Positions 25,443 through 37,493 of a stretch of DNA of 64,000 nucleotides are shown here, piece after piece. Below the pieces are notes generated by a model. It was not told the origin of the DNA. It did not search any database and saw only the letters and a list, made by a program, of their open reading frames with translations. A program made the position numbers and the translations under genes. The DNA comes from Streptomyces sp. CG4 (GTDB lineage Bacteria > Actinomycetota > Actinomycetes > Streptomycetales > Streptomycetaceae), in the NCBI RefSeq assembly GCF_041080655.1, contig NZ_CP163525.1, forward strand, positions 372,001-436,000. Reading direction: 5' to 3'. Position 1 is the stretch's first letter; every line of letters begins with the position of its first letter.

Positions 25443-25859
25443 CGTCACTGGCCGGTGCCGTGCTGGAGCGCGGCTGGCGGGCGGTGGTCACCGCCCGGAC
25501 TGCCGGCAAGGCCGTCGACGTGGTCGCCGGGCACGAGGAACGCGCCCTCGCCCTGGCGCTGGACGTCACCGACTCCCAGCAGATCGCTAAGGCGGTCGCA
25601 CAGGCGCAGGCCGCCTTCGGACGGATCGACGTACTGGTCAACAACGCCGGCTACGGCTACCTCGCCGCCATCGAGGAAGGCGAGGACGACGAGGTTCGCG
25701 CTCTGTTCGAGACCAACGTCTTCGGCCTGGTCAACACCACCAGAGCCGTCCTGCCAGGAATGCGCTCCCGTCGCGCAGGCCGCATCGTGAACATGTCCTC
25801 ACTCGGCAGCCTGGTCGGCTTCGGCGCCACCGGCTCCTACCACGCCACCAAGTTCGCTA
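25443..25859 (+). pseudogene. Short-chain dehydrogenase, truncated at both ends
   Basis: The frame starts inside the first helix (SLAGAVLERGWRAVVTARTA), so the TGxxxGIG cofactor loop is absent. It continues with ALALDVTDSQQIAKAVAQAQ, DVLVNNAGYGYLAAIEEGED, the catalytic Ser region GRIVNMSSLGSLVGFGATGS and the Tyr/Lys pair SYHATKFA. It stops being SDR-like immediately after KFA, at 25856-25860, which is exactly where the minus-strand SDR of the PKS locus ends. The C-terminal third is gone. The cut at the edge of the PKS locus suggests recombination there. Confidence 0.85.
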
Positions 25860-26738
25860 CGCGGTCCGCGAGCGCCCCGGCGCGGCGGGGCGGGGGCCGG
25901 CGAGGGACTCGGCCTGGTCGAGGAACGAGGGCAGCCACTGCTCGTAGGAGACGCCCGCGAGGAACCGCAGGGCTGCCTCCGCGTCCTTGCCGACCGTCGT
26001 GTGCAAGGGGGTGTCCGGGTCGTCGACGGCGGCGACGATCGCCCGGGCCGCCTCCGCGCAGTCGGCGGCGCCTTCCGCCACGTGCGCGAGGAACCGCGAG
26101 AGCCAGGCATGGTCGGCGTCGTACGGACCGGTCCCGGACTGCTCCGCGGCCGCGTTGGCGGCGGACCTGCGCTGGATGGCGGAGGCGAAGCTGCCCGGTT
26201 CGAGGCACACCACGCGAATGCCGAACGGCTGGACCTCCGCGTACAGGGCCTCACTGAGCGCGCCCAGGGCGGCCTTGCTGGCCGCGTAGAAGCCGCCGTG
26301 CGGCACGGCGAACGTACGGCCCGCGAGGGAGGAGACGTTGACGATGACGCCGCTGCCCCGGGCGCGCATCCCGGGCAGGACGGCGCGGGACATGCGCAGC
26401 GCGCCCCAGTAGTTGGTCTCCATCAGAGTCCGTGCCTGGTCGAGGGGCATGGTCTCGACCGGGCCGGTGCGGTCGACGCCGGCGTTGTTGACGAGGACGT
26501 CGACCGGTCCGTGCCGGTCCTGCACCGCGGTGACGGCGGCGGTGACCGAGGTGTCGTCGGTGACGTCCAGGTGCGGGACGTCGAGGGTGAGGTCCTCGGC
26601 CTGGGCGCGCCGGAGCAGTTCCGCCGCGCGCGCCGGGTCGCGTACGCAGGCGTGCACCCGGTCTCCCCGGCGCGCGAAGGCCAGCGCCGTCTCCAGGCCG
26701 ATGCCGCTGCTGCAGCCGGTGATGAGGACGGAGGTCAT
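25857..26738 (-). CDS. Short-chain dehydrogenase/reductase of the PKS locus
   Basis: A 293-residue classical SDR. Cofactor loop VLITGCSSGIGLETALAFAR, structural motif DVLVNNAGVDRTGPVETM, catalytic Ser in IVNVSSLAGRTFAVPHGG and the Tyr/Lys pair in FYAASKAALGALSEAL are all present. The overall pattern resembles 17-beta-hydroxysteroid-dehydrogenase-like enzymes, so NADP(H)-dependent reduction or oxidation of a carbonyl/alcohol on the polyketide is plausible but unproven. Its ATG overlaps the TGA of the thioesterase gene (ATGA), giving translational coupling and tying it to the PKS locus. It is the last gene of this strand block and ends at the probable recombination border. Confidence 0.92.
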   Translation of the reverse strand: MTSVLITGCSSGIGLETALAFARRGDRVHACVRDPARAAELLRRAQAEDLTLDVPHLDVTDDTSVTAAVTAVQDRHGPVDVLVNNAGVDRTGPVETMPLDQARTLMETNYWGALRMSRAVLPGMRARGSGVIVNVSSLAGRTFAVPHGGFYAASKAALGALSEALYAEVQPFGIRVVCLEPGSFASAIQRRSAANAAAEQSGTGPYDADHAWLSRFLAHVAEGAADCAEAARAIVAAVDDPDTPLHTTVGKDAEAALRFLAGVSYEQWLPSFLDQAESLAGPRPAAPGRSRTA

Positions 26739-27490
26739 GCCCGGCCCGCCTCCTTCGCCAGCAGGTCGAGGACTTCGTTCTGGTGGGACGTCAGATAGAA
26801 GTGGCCGCCCTGGAACACATGGAAGTCGAAGGACGCGTCCGTGTGGCGGGACCAGGCGCGTGCCTCGTCCACGGTGACCTTCGGGTCGTCGTCGCCGACC
26901 AGGCCGACGATGGGGCAGCGCAGGTTCGGGCCCGGCTCGTAGACGTAGGTCTCGGCGGCCCGGTAGTCGGCGCGGATCGCGGGCAGGGCCATGCGGATGA
27001 GTTCCTCGTCGTCGAGGATCGCCGAGTCCGTGCCGCTCAACTTCCGCATCTCTTCGACGAGTCCGTCGTCGTCGCGCAGATGGACGGACTCGTCGCGCGG
27101 GCAGGAGGGGGCCCGGCGGGCGGAGGCGAACAGCGCGTGCGCGACGATGCCGTGGTCGCGCTCCAGTCGGCGGGCGACCTCGAAGCCGAGGGTCGCGCCC
27201 ATGCTGTGGCCGAAGAGGAGGAGGGGGCGGTCCGTCCACGGCAGCAGGACGGACGTGACGCGGTCGGCCAGTTCCTGGATGCTGTCGGGGCACGGCTCGT
27301 TGCGCCGGTCCTGGCGCCCCGGGTACTGCACGGCGAGCACGTCCACGGACGCCGGCAGGCTCGCCGAGACCGGGTGGTAGAAGGACGCCGAGCCGCCCGC
27401 GTGCGGCAGGCACACCAGCCTGACCGCCGCGTCCGGACGGGGATGGTAGCGGCGTATCCAGAGGCGGTCGTGCTCGGCGAGCGTGGTCAT
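26735..27490 (-). CDS. Type II thioesterase
   Basis: A 251-residue stand-alone thioesterase of the kind that removes stalled or wrong acyl groups from PKS/NRPS carrier domains. Typical features: LVCLPHAGGSASFYHPVSAS near the start, VLAVQYPGRQDRRNEPCPDS, the nucleophile motif LLFGHSMGATLGFEVARRL (Ser96), the acid-region VGLVGDDDPKVTVDEARAW and the catalytic His in VFQGGHFYLTSHQ. I chose ATG 27490; GGAAGGA lies upstream at a slightly long distance, and an in-frame extension to 27556 has no support. It is coupled to the SDR gene by an ATGA overlap and lies downstream of the two-component system. It is the clearest biosynthetic accessory gene for the PKS. Confidence 0.94.
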   Translation of the reverse strand: MTTLAEHDRLWIRRYHPRPDAAVRLVCLPHAGGSASFYHPVSASLPASVDVLAVQYPGRQDRRNEPCPDSIQELADRVTSVLLPWTDRPLLLFGHSMGATLGFEVARRLERDHGIVAHALFASARRAPSCPRDESVHLRDDDGLVEEMRKLSGTDSAILDDEELIRMALPAIRADYRAAETYVYEPGPNLRCPIVGLVGDDDPKVTVDEARAWSRHTDASFDFHVFQGGHFYLTSHQNEVLDLLAKEAGRA

Positions 27491-27607
27491 GGGGCTGACG
27501 TGTCCTTCCTGGCGGTGGCAGCGGCGCGGGCCGGGGGCGTGCCCCAGCAGTCTCACCCGCGCGAAGACGGCCGGCCACCCCTATCCGCCCCAACGGCAGG
27601 GTGCGGC

Positions 27608-28252
27608 TCAGGCGTTGAGGTAGGCGAGCACGGCGAGCACGCGGCGGTTGCTGTCGCTGGACGGCGGCAGCATCAGCTTGGTGAAGATGTTGGAGATGTG
27701 CTTGGCGGCCGCGCCCTCGGTGACGGTGAGCCGCTGGGCGATCGCCGTGTTCGAGCAGCCCTCGGCCATCAGCTCCAGCACCTCGCGTTCCCGTCCGGTG
27801 AGCGCGGCCAGCGGCTGGTCCCGGGAGTGACTGGTCATCAGCTGGGCGACCACGGCCGGGTCCATGGCCGTACCGCCGGCGGCGACCCGCCGTACGGCGT
27901 CGATGAACTGTTCGTCGTCCAGCACGCTGTCCTTCAGCAGATAGCCGATGCCGCCGGTGCCGTCGGCCAGCAGTTCGCGGGCGTACATCTGCTCGACGTG
28001 CTGGGAGAGGACGAGGATCGGCAGTCCGGGCTGCTCGCGGCGGGCGCGCAGGGCGGCCTGCAGGCCCTCGGTGGTGAAGGTGGGCGGCAGTCGTACGTCG
28101 ACGATGGCGACGTCGGGCCGGTGTTCGGTGAGTGCGGCGGCGAGGTCGGTGCCGTTGTCGACGGCGGCGGCCACCTCGAAGTCGTACGCCTCCAGCAGTT
28201 GGATGATCCCCTGCCTCAGGAGGAAGAGGTCTTCGGCGAGGACAACGCGCAC
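27608..28252 (-). CDS. NarL/LuxR-type response regulator
   Basis: A 214-residue response regulator. The receiver domain has E7/D8, phospho-acceptor Asp52 in VAIVDVRLPP and the Lys in YLLKDSVLDD. The C-terminal LuxR helix-turn-helix is LTGREREVLELMAEGCSNTA followed by IAQRLTVTEGAAAKHISNIF. Its start lies 36 bases inside the end of the kinase gene in another frame, so the pair is tightly coupled. With the kinase and the ABC exporter genes it makes a four-gene set (ATPase, permease, kinase, regulator). Autoregulation of the exporter is the usual arrangement; a role in PKS control is possible. Confidence 0.94.
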   Translation of the reverse strand: MRVVLAEDLFLLRQGIIQLLEAYDFEVAAAVDNGTDLAAALTEHRPDVAIVDVRLPPTFTTEGLQAALRARREQPGLPILVLSQHVEQMYARELLADGTGGIGYLLKDSVLDDEQFIDAVRRVAAGGTAMDPAVVAQLMTSHSRDQPLAALTGREREVLELMAEGCSNTAIAQRLTVTEGAAAKHISNIFTKLMLPPSSDSNRRVLAVLAYLNA

Positions 28253-29514
28253 GGTAGCTCCATCTTCATCACGGTCGGTCCGCCCGGGGGGCTGTCGATC
28301 TCCAGAACCCCGTCAAAGGATGCCAGCCGCCGTCGGATGCCCTCCAGGCCGCTCCCGGCCGAGACGTCGGCGCCGCCGTGGCCGTCGTCGGTGACGCGGG
28401 CGTGCAGGGTGCCGTCCTCGTACCAGGCGAGGATCTCCATGCGCTGGGCCTCGGCGTGTTTGAGGGCGTTGGTCAGCAGCTCCGAGACCGCGAAGTAGAC
28501 GGCGGACTCGACCGGGTCGGGCGGCCTGCCGGGCAGGTCCGCGACGACGGTGACCTGCAGCGGGCTGGCGAGGCCCAGGGCGCGCAGGGCGTCGGCCAGG
28601 CCGCGTTCGGCGAGGACGGGCGGGTGGATGCCGCGGACCAGGTCGCGCAGTTCGCTCAGGGCCTGTACGGACGAGGTGCGGGCCTGCCGCAGCAGCTTTC
28701 GCGCCTCTTCGGGGTCCTGGGCCATCTTCCGGTCGACGGCGCCGAGTTGAAGGCCGAGGCTGACCAGTCGGGCCTGGGCGCCGTCGTGCAGGTCGCGTTC
28801 GATGCGGCGCAGTTCGGCGGCCTGGATGTCGAGGGCGCCGGAGCGGGTCTCCGACAGGTGCTGCACCCGGGAGGCCAGCTGGGACTGCCGGGTCGGGCCG
28901 AGCAGGAAGCGGACGAAGTAGGCGTACCCCTTGAGGACCAGCGGGCCGAGCAGCACCCAGCCGGTGAGGACGACGAGCGCCAGCAGGCCCGCGGCGAGTG
29001 CGGCCGGCCAGCTGTCGACGGTGACGAAGGCGTACCAGCGGCCCTGTCCGCCGTCCGCGATGGGCTGCCACAGGCCGCAGGCCAGGAACAGCCCCTCCCC
29101 CGCGTAGTAGAGCAGCCCGGCCGGTACGAAACCGACCAGGCCGACCAGGCAGTTGAGCAGCAGCCACAGCAGATCCCGCCAGGTCGCGGGGTCGGTCAGG
29201 ATCCACTTGCAGCGGCGCATCCAGCCGACGATGTCCTTCTCGATCTCCTCCGGCTCGGGCCGGTAGGGCCGTTCCACCGGGATTCCGGAGTGCGCGGCGG
29301 CGCGCCGGTTGAGGTCGGCCAGCCAGCGCACCGCGCGGGTGCAGTAGGGCAGCGCGAGGAAGCCGATGCCGATCACGGAGATGACGATGAAGTAGGCGGT
29401 GGTGACGAAGAGGACGATCGACAGCAGGGCTCCGGCGGCGATGGCCACGCCGACCAGGGTGTCCAGGGTGGCGCGGCCCAGCAGGCCGCGCCATGTGACC
29501 GGCACAGTCTTCAT
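28216..29514 (-). CDS. Sensor histidine kinase, NarL-partner (HisKA_3) type
   Basis: A 432-residue membrane kinase. The N-terminal half has about six hydrophobic segments (LVGVAIAAGALLSIVLFVTT, YFIVISVIGIGFLALPY, LAAGLLALVVLTGWVLLGPL), resembling the PspC/DUF-type sensor region of actinomycete kinases. The dimerisation motif RRIERDLHDGAQARLVSLGL carries phospho-His243. The ATPase domain has the N box ELLTNALKHAEAQRMEI and the G-type segment VTDDGHGGADVSAGSGLEGI. I start at ATG 29514, with GAAGG upstream; ATG 29547 is an alternative. The frame is open far upstream, but that part is antisense shadow of the permease gene. Downstream partner: the NarL-type regulator. Confidence 0.93.
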   Translation of the reverse strand: MKTVPVTWRGLLGRATLDTLVGVAIAAGALLSIVLFVTTAYFIVISVIGIGFLALPYCTRAVRWLADLNRRAAAHSGIPVERPYRPEPEEIEKDIVGWMRRCKWILTDPATWRDLLWLLLNCLVGLVGFVPAGLLYYAGEGLFLACGLWQPIADGGQGRWYAFVTVDSWPAALAAGLLALVVLTGWVLLGPLVLKGYAYFVRFLLGPTRQSQLASRVQHLSETRSGALDIQAAELRRIERDLHDGAQARLVSLGLQLGAVDRKMAQDPEEARKLLRQARTSSVQALSELRDLVRGIHPPVLAERGLADALRALGLASPLQVTVVADLPGRPPDPVESAVYFAVSELLTNALKHAEAQRMEILAWYEDGTLHARVTDDGHGGADVSAGSGLEGIRRRLASFDGVLEIDSPPGGPTVMKMELPCALSSPKTSSS

Positions 29515-29600
29515 GCCTTCATGTTCCCATTCCGCGGCGCCGGTCATGGAGGGGCCGCCCCCGCTCGGGGGTAGCGGGGACGGCCCGGTCAGGGGGTGGC

Positions 29601-32111
29601 TCACGCGGCCTTCACCGTGTCCACGGCGGGGGTGCGCATGCCACGCCAGGAGGGCAGCAGCGTGGCGCCGAAGACCAGCAGCAGTGATCCGCCGACGATG
29701 GTGAGGTAGATGCCGATGGATCCGGAGGGCAGATACGAGTCGCTCTTGACCAGGCTGTAGGGGACGATGGTCGTCGCGGAGGCGAGGGTGCCGAGGACGG
29801 TGGCGATGACACCGATCAGCACGCCTTCGACGGTCAGCATGGCGAGCACCTGGGCGCGGGTGGCGCCGGTGAGCCGCTGGAGGCCGAACTCCGCGCGCCG
29901 TTTCCGGGTGACCGACACCAGGGTGTTGACCACGGTGATGGCGGCGTACCCCACGATCATGGCGACGATCGTGTAGTTGGCGGACACCAGGATCTGCTGG
30001 ATCTGGTTGTTCCGGCCGGCGAGGGAGGAGCTGACGTCCAGTTCGGTGCCGGGCACCTGGGCGGCCAGCGCGGCGAGTCGGTCGTGGACCTCGGTACCGG
30101 CGCCGGGCGCGGTGCGGACCAGGATCTGGTGCGGCAGTCCGTCGCCGGTGTGCGGGGCGAGGGTGGCGGCGGGCAGTGTCAGGTACTCCTGCTTGGGGTT
30201 GTCGGTGTAGAGGGCGACGACGGTGGGGCGTACGGCGGTGCCGTCGCCGAGGTGCATCGGCAGCCGGTCGCCGACCTTTACGCCGTACTCGCGGGCCTTC
30301 TCGTCGGACAGGGCCACCGAGTCGCCGCGCAGGTCGCCGAGGGAGCCGGCGACAACGGGCAGGTCGAGGCTCTGGCGCACGCCCTCGGCGGAGACGCCGC
30401 GCAGGTCGGCGTCGGCCGGGCCGCCCGGCCGGTCCACGAAGCCGCGGGTGATGACGAGTTCGGAGGCCGCGGCAACTCCGGGCGTGGCACGCACCTTGTC
30501 GACGACGCCGGGGGCGAATCCGCCCGTCGTGGAGTCGAGGACGTAGTCGGCCAGGATGTTCTTGTCGTAGGAGGTCCGGGAGACGTGGTCCTCGGTGGAC
30601 TGCATGTACAGGGTGCCGGTGGCGATGCCGATGAGCAGGACGATCGGGGCGACGGCGCCCGCCATGCGGACGCTGGCGGTGGCGGCGTTGCGCAGCGCGA
30701 GCTGACCGGAGAGCCCGGAGAAGGCGCGCACCGGGAGCCGTAGCAGCGCCACCATGGCTTTGGTGATGCCGGGGGCGAGCAGGGCGAGGCCGATGCAGAA
30801 CAGCACGGAGGCGGGTCCCGCGGTGCTGGCGAGGGTGGGGCCGTCGTGCATCACGGTGGCGGTGGCGATCGCCAGGCCGATGCCGTTGGCGAGGAAGAAC
30901 AGGGCGAGCAGGAGCCGGGGCACGCTGAACCAGCGGGTGCCGGCGGTGGCTTCGGCCAGCGCGGCCACCGGTTCCGTGCGGGCGGCCTTGCGTCCGGCGA
31001 AGCGGGTGGCTCCGGCTGCCGCGAGGACGGTGACGATCGCGCCGACGGCCATCGGGATCCAGCCGGCGTGGTAGACGATCTCCGACGACACCACGCCGCT
31101 GGAGGTCAGCACCCCGAACAGCAGCCTGCCGATGGCCCATCCGGGCAGCAGGGCGAGCAGCACGGATCCGACCGACAGCATGGCCGTCTCGGTGAGGATC
31201 ATGCGGCGCAGCTGCTGGGGGGTGGAGCCGACGGCGCGCAGCAGGGCCATCTCGCGGGCGCGCTGCTGGAGGGAGAGGCCGAGGGTGGAGGCGACGCCGA
31301 ACATGACGATCAGCACGACCGAGGAGCCGAAGACCGCGGCGAGGATGACGACGGTGCGCTTGCTGGGCAGGGTGCCGGGCAGTTCGGCAAGGCCCCGGTG
31401 TTCGCCGGTCAGGACCTCGGCGCGGTCGCCGACCGCCGAGCGCACCGCGTCCGCGACGGCGGCGGTGCTCTTGCCGGGTGCCGGCAGGACGCCGATGGAG
31501 TCGATGCGGCCGCCGGCGAGGGTGCGTGCCTCGTCGTCGGTGAAGAACACGGCGGCGTGCGGGTTGTGGCCGCCGTGCTGTTCGGCGATGCCGCTGACCC
31601 GGAACTGACGGGTGGTGCCCTGGACGACGATGTCGACCGTGGACCCGGGACGGGCGCCGGCGCGCTCGGCCAGTCCCGAGTCGAGGACGACCTCGCCGCC
31701 GGCGGCGGGGGATCCACCGGCGGCGAGGGTATAGGGGGTGAGCCGGGCGCCGGCCCAACCATGGCCGTAGGAGTCGGACTTGCCGGTCAGTGGCTTGCCG
31801 TCCTTGAGGACGGTGGCCGGGACCGACACGTCGGCGACGGCCGTGCCCACGCCGTCGGCCTTGGCCACCGTGCCGACCAGGTCGGGGTCGATGCGGTGGC
31901 GCTCGGTCAGGGCGGTGGAGTCGTAGCTCTGGTCACCGGTGACGACGACCGGGGCGCCGGTGAGGCGCTGCGGGTCGGCCGCCATGCGGATGCCCGTCTC
32001 CATCAGGCCGCCGCAGCCGATGACGATGGCGGCTCCGAGGAACATGGCGAGGAAGGTCGCGACGAAGCTCGTCCTGCGGAACTTCAGGGTGCGCAGTGCC
32101 AGTTGCCACAT
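29601..32111 (-). CDS. ABC transporter permease, FtsX/MacB type
   Basis: An 836-residue permease made of two FtsX-type units. It begins [20 protein letters not shown], with one membrane helix followed by a large extracytoplasmic domain, then three helices (TVVILAAVFGSSVVLIVMFG, EMALLRAVGSTPQQLRRMIL, IPMAVGAIVTVLAAAGATRF). The second half repeats the plan and ends TIVGGSLLLVFGATLLPSWR. The conserved cytoplasmic block ALLRAVGSTPQQLRRMI of the FtsX family is seen, with GLQRLTGATRAQVLAML as its second copy. Its ATG shares one base with the stop of the ATPase gene (TGATG), so the two are coupled. Such pairs export antibiotics, peptides or lipids, or act as sensors with the adjacent two-component system. 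Export of the polyketide is plausible inference. Confidence 0.93.
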   Translation of the reverse strand: MWQLALRTLKFRRTSFVATFLAMFLGAAIVIGCGGLMETGIRMAADPQRLTGAPVVVTGDQSYDSTALTERHRIDPDLVGTVAKADGVGTAVADVSVPATVLKDGKPLTGKSDSYGHGWAGARLTPYTLAAGGSPAAGGEVVLDSGLAERAGARPGSTVDIVVQGTTRQFRVSGIAEQHGGHNPHAAVFFTDDEARTLAGGRIDSIGVLPAPGKSTAAVADAVRSAVGDRAEVLTGEHRGLAELPGTLPSKRTVVILAAVFGSSVVLIVMFGVASTLGLSLQQRAREMALLRAVGSTPQQLRRMILTETAMLSVGSVLLALLPGWAIGRLLFGVLTSSGVVSSEIVYHAGWIPMAVGAIVTVLAAAGATRFAGRKAARTEPVAALAEATAGTRWFSVPRLLLALFFLANGIGLAIATATVMHDGPTLASTAGPASVLFCIGLALLAPGITKAMVALLRLPVRAFSGLSGQLALRNAATASVRMAGAVAPIVLLIGIATGTLYMQSTEDHVSRTSYDKNILADYVLDSTTGGFAPGVVDKVRATPGVAAASELVITRGFVDRPGGPADADLRGVSAEGVRQSLDLPVVAGSLGDLRGDSVALSDEKAREYGVKVGDRLPMHLGDGTAVRPTVVALYTDNPKQEYLTLPAATLAPHTGDGLPHQILVRTAPGAGTEVHDRLAALAAQVPGTELDVSSSLAGRNNQIQQILVSANYTIVAMIVGYAAITVVNTLVSVTRKRRAEFGLQRLTGATRAQVLAMLTVEGVLIGVIATVLGTLASATTIVPYSLVKSDSYLPSGSIGIYLTIVGGSLLLVFGATLLPSWRGMRTPAVDTVKAA

Positions 32112-32890
32112 CAGTAACGCCCCCCGGGGGACAGCGGCGAGCTCTGCCGCTGGGTGTCGTCCTCCCAGGCGCCGAGCCTGGTCATCCGGGCGGCGACGGC
32201 GTCGGCGGTCGGCCGGTGCAGTTCGCCGGCGAAGGTGCCGTCGGCGAGGAAGACCACGCGGTCGGCGTAGGAGGCGGCGACCGGGTCGTGGGTGACCATG
32301 ACGAGCGTCTGGCGGGCGGTGTCGACGGACTCGCGCAGCAGGGCGAGCACGGAGGCGGCGGTGCGGGTGTCGAGGGCACCGGTGGGTTCGTCGGCGAAGA
32401 CCACCGCGGGCCGGGTCACCAGGGCGCGGGCGATGGCGACGCGCTGCTGCTGGCCGCCGGACAGCTGGGCCGGCAGATGACCGAGTCGCTCGTTCAGGCC
32501 CACGCGCTGTACGACGTTGCGGATCAGGGCTTTGTCGGGGCGCTGTCCGGCCAGTTGCAGCGGCAGCGTGATGTTCTGCATGACCGTCAGCGCGGGCAGC
32601 AGGTTGAAGGACTGGAAGATGAAGCCGATCCGGTTCCGGCGCAGCTTGGTCAGCTGGGTGTCGTCCAGGCCGGCGAGGTCGGTGCCGCCGACGGTGACCT
32701 TGCCGGAGCTGGGCTGGACCAGTCCCGCGGCGCAGTGCAGGAAGGTGCTCTTGCCCGAACCGGACGGGCCCATCACGGCGGTGAAGGTGCCATCGGCGAA
32801 GCTCATGGTGAGCCCGCGGAGCGCGGCCACCTGGCTGTCTCCTCGGCCATAGGTCTTCGACACGGCGTCGAGCCGTACCGCCTCCGCCAT
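32111..32890 (-). CDS. ABC transporter ATP-binding protein, MacB/LolD type
   Basis: A 259-residue ATPase. Walker A is [19 protein letters not shown] (Lys47), the Q loop is [18 protein letters not shown], the signature is [15 protein letters not shown], Walker B is [12 protein letters not shown] and the switch His is in [20 protein letters not shown]. This is the subfamily that partners FtsX/MacB permeases. I chose ATG 32890, with AGGACC upstream; an in-frame GTG at 32914 would add MHTSQDLR. It is the first gene of the ATPase-permease-kinase-regulator block. A perfect 10-bp hairpin/palindrome lies 123 bp upstream. Confidence 0.94.
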   Translation of the reverse strand: MAEAVRLDAVSKTYGRGDSQVAALRGLTMSFADGTFTAVMGPSGSGKSTFLHCAAGLVQPSSGKVTVGGTDLAGLDDTQLTKLRRNRIGFIFQSFNLLPALTVMQNITLPLQLAGQRPDKALIRNVVQRVGLNERLGHLPAQLSGGQQQRVAIARALVTRPAVVFADEPTGALDTRTAASVLALLRESVDTARQTLVMVTHDPVAASYADRVVFLADGTFAGELHRPTADAVAARMTRLGAWEDDTQRQSSPLSPGGRY

Positions 32891-33240
32891 GCGAAGGTCC
32901 TGTGAAGTGTGCACTGCGGGCTCCCCTATGAGATATCGCGCTTCTCACGCGGTGTCTGTGAACCAGATTAGGAACGCTGCGGCGGCGGCACATTGGCATT
33001 CTCCGGCCGGTTCGAGGTAGAGGTTTCTCTACCTCGGCACGCCAGGTTTCGGCGGGCGGCCTGCGCGCTGTGCGGTCTGCCTGTCAAGGGGGAGGAAAGT
33101 TCCCTCGTACGGATAACTGACCCCACCCTGTCCGAATAGTTGACTCCCCTTCACAAGGTTCGGTTGGCACCCGTGTCGCGGGGCGCGTGGGCGGGTACCT
33201 TCGGAGCCGTCGGAAAAATCCACGAACGTAAGGAAGTCCC
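32891..33240. other. Divergent promoter region between the ABC operon and the PqqD-like gene
   Basis: About 350 bases that should contain promoters for both directions. The only clear structure is the inverted repeat at 33013-33036, described separately. No gene is seen here. Confidence 0.5.
33013..33036. promoter_or_regulatory. Perfect inverted repeat upstream of the ABC/two-component operon
   Basis: CGAGGTAGAG (33013-33022), loop GTTT, CTCTACCTCG (33027-33036): a perfect 10-bp stem. It sits 123 bp upstream of the ATPase start and about 200 bp upstream of the PqqD-like start. It could be an operator for the neighbouring response regulator, or a terminator. The lack of a T tract and the position in a divergent gap favour an operator. 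Confidence 0.55.
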
Positions 33241-33495
33241 ATGGCCACGAGGCCTGACCACGAGCTGACCGCCCAGGTCCGGCCCGATGGATATCTGGAG
33301 CTGCTCTGCCGGCGCACCGGGCGGCGGCACCGGTGCGGGCCCCGCGGCACGACGATGTGGCTGGCGCTGCAGCGCAGCGATTGGCAGCCCGAATTGGCCG
33401 CGGACGAAATCGCCGTCCATTTAGGAGTCGATCCGGACAGTGTCCGCTGCGATATCCATGCGTGGCTGGCGCATTTCCGCGAGGCCGGCGAGTGA
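33241..33495 (+). CDS. PqqD-like small protein
   Basis: An 84-residue protein, MATRPDHELTAQVRPDGYLE to the end WLAHFREAGE. The middle and C-terminus (GTTMWLALQRSDWQPELAAD, EIAVHLGVDPDSVRCDIHAW) follow the pattern of PqqD-fold proteins, in which a three-helix bundle with a small beta part binds peptides. The assignment rests on pattern, not on a strict motif. AGGAAG six bases upstream supports the ATG. It is the only plus-strand gene in this block, divergent from the ABC operon and convergent with the last PKS gene across a hairpin terminator. PqqD-like domains normally serve peptide-modifying pathways, so its place beside a PKS is unexpected and its role here is unknown. Confidence 0.72.
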   Translation: MATRPDHELTAQVRPDGYLELLCRRTGRRHRCGPRGTTMWLALQRSDWQPELAADEIAVHLGVDPDSVRCDIHAWLAHFREAGE

Positions 33496-33508
33496 GGACA
33501 GCGGGGGC

Positions 33509-33532
33509 GCGGGCGGCCTTTCGGCGGCCCGC
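33509..33532. terminator. Bidirectional terminator between PqqD-like and last PKS genes
   Basis: GCGGGC-G-GCC (33509-33518), loop TTTC, GGC-G-GCCCGC (33523-33532): a nine-pair stem with one G-G mismatch, in the 66-bp gap between two convergent stops. Confidence 0.7.
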
Positions 33533-33561
33533 ACCCCGTCTCGTTCGGCCTTCTCTCTGTT

Positions 33562-37467
<3,906 letters not shown>

Positions 37468-37493
37468 GGTCCTCTTCCTTGTCACGGGCGTCG

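Noticed and set aside
3500..25860. All frameshifts as sequencing error
   Set aside because: Some single-base indels lie in short G runs and could be errors. However, the same sequence contains about 30 kb of PKS frames without one indel, and many lesions here are truncations, nonsense codons and rearrangements.
29515..31758. N-terminal extension of the histidine kinase frame to 1180 residues
   Set aside because: The extension is Arg/Pro/His-rich shadow of the permease gene. The kinase has a good start at 29514.
32112..32999. N-terminal extension of the permease frame
   Set aside because: Out-of-frame shadow of the ATPase gene. The permease starts at the TGATG overlap at 32111.
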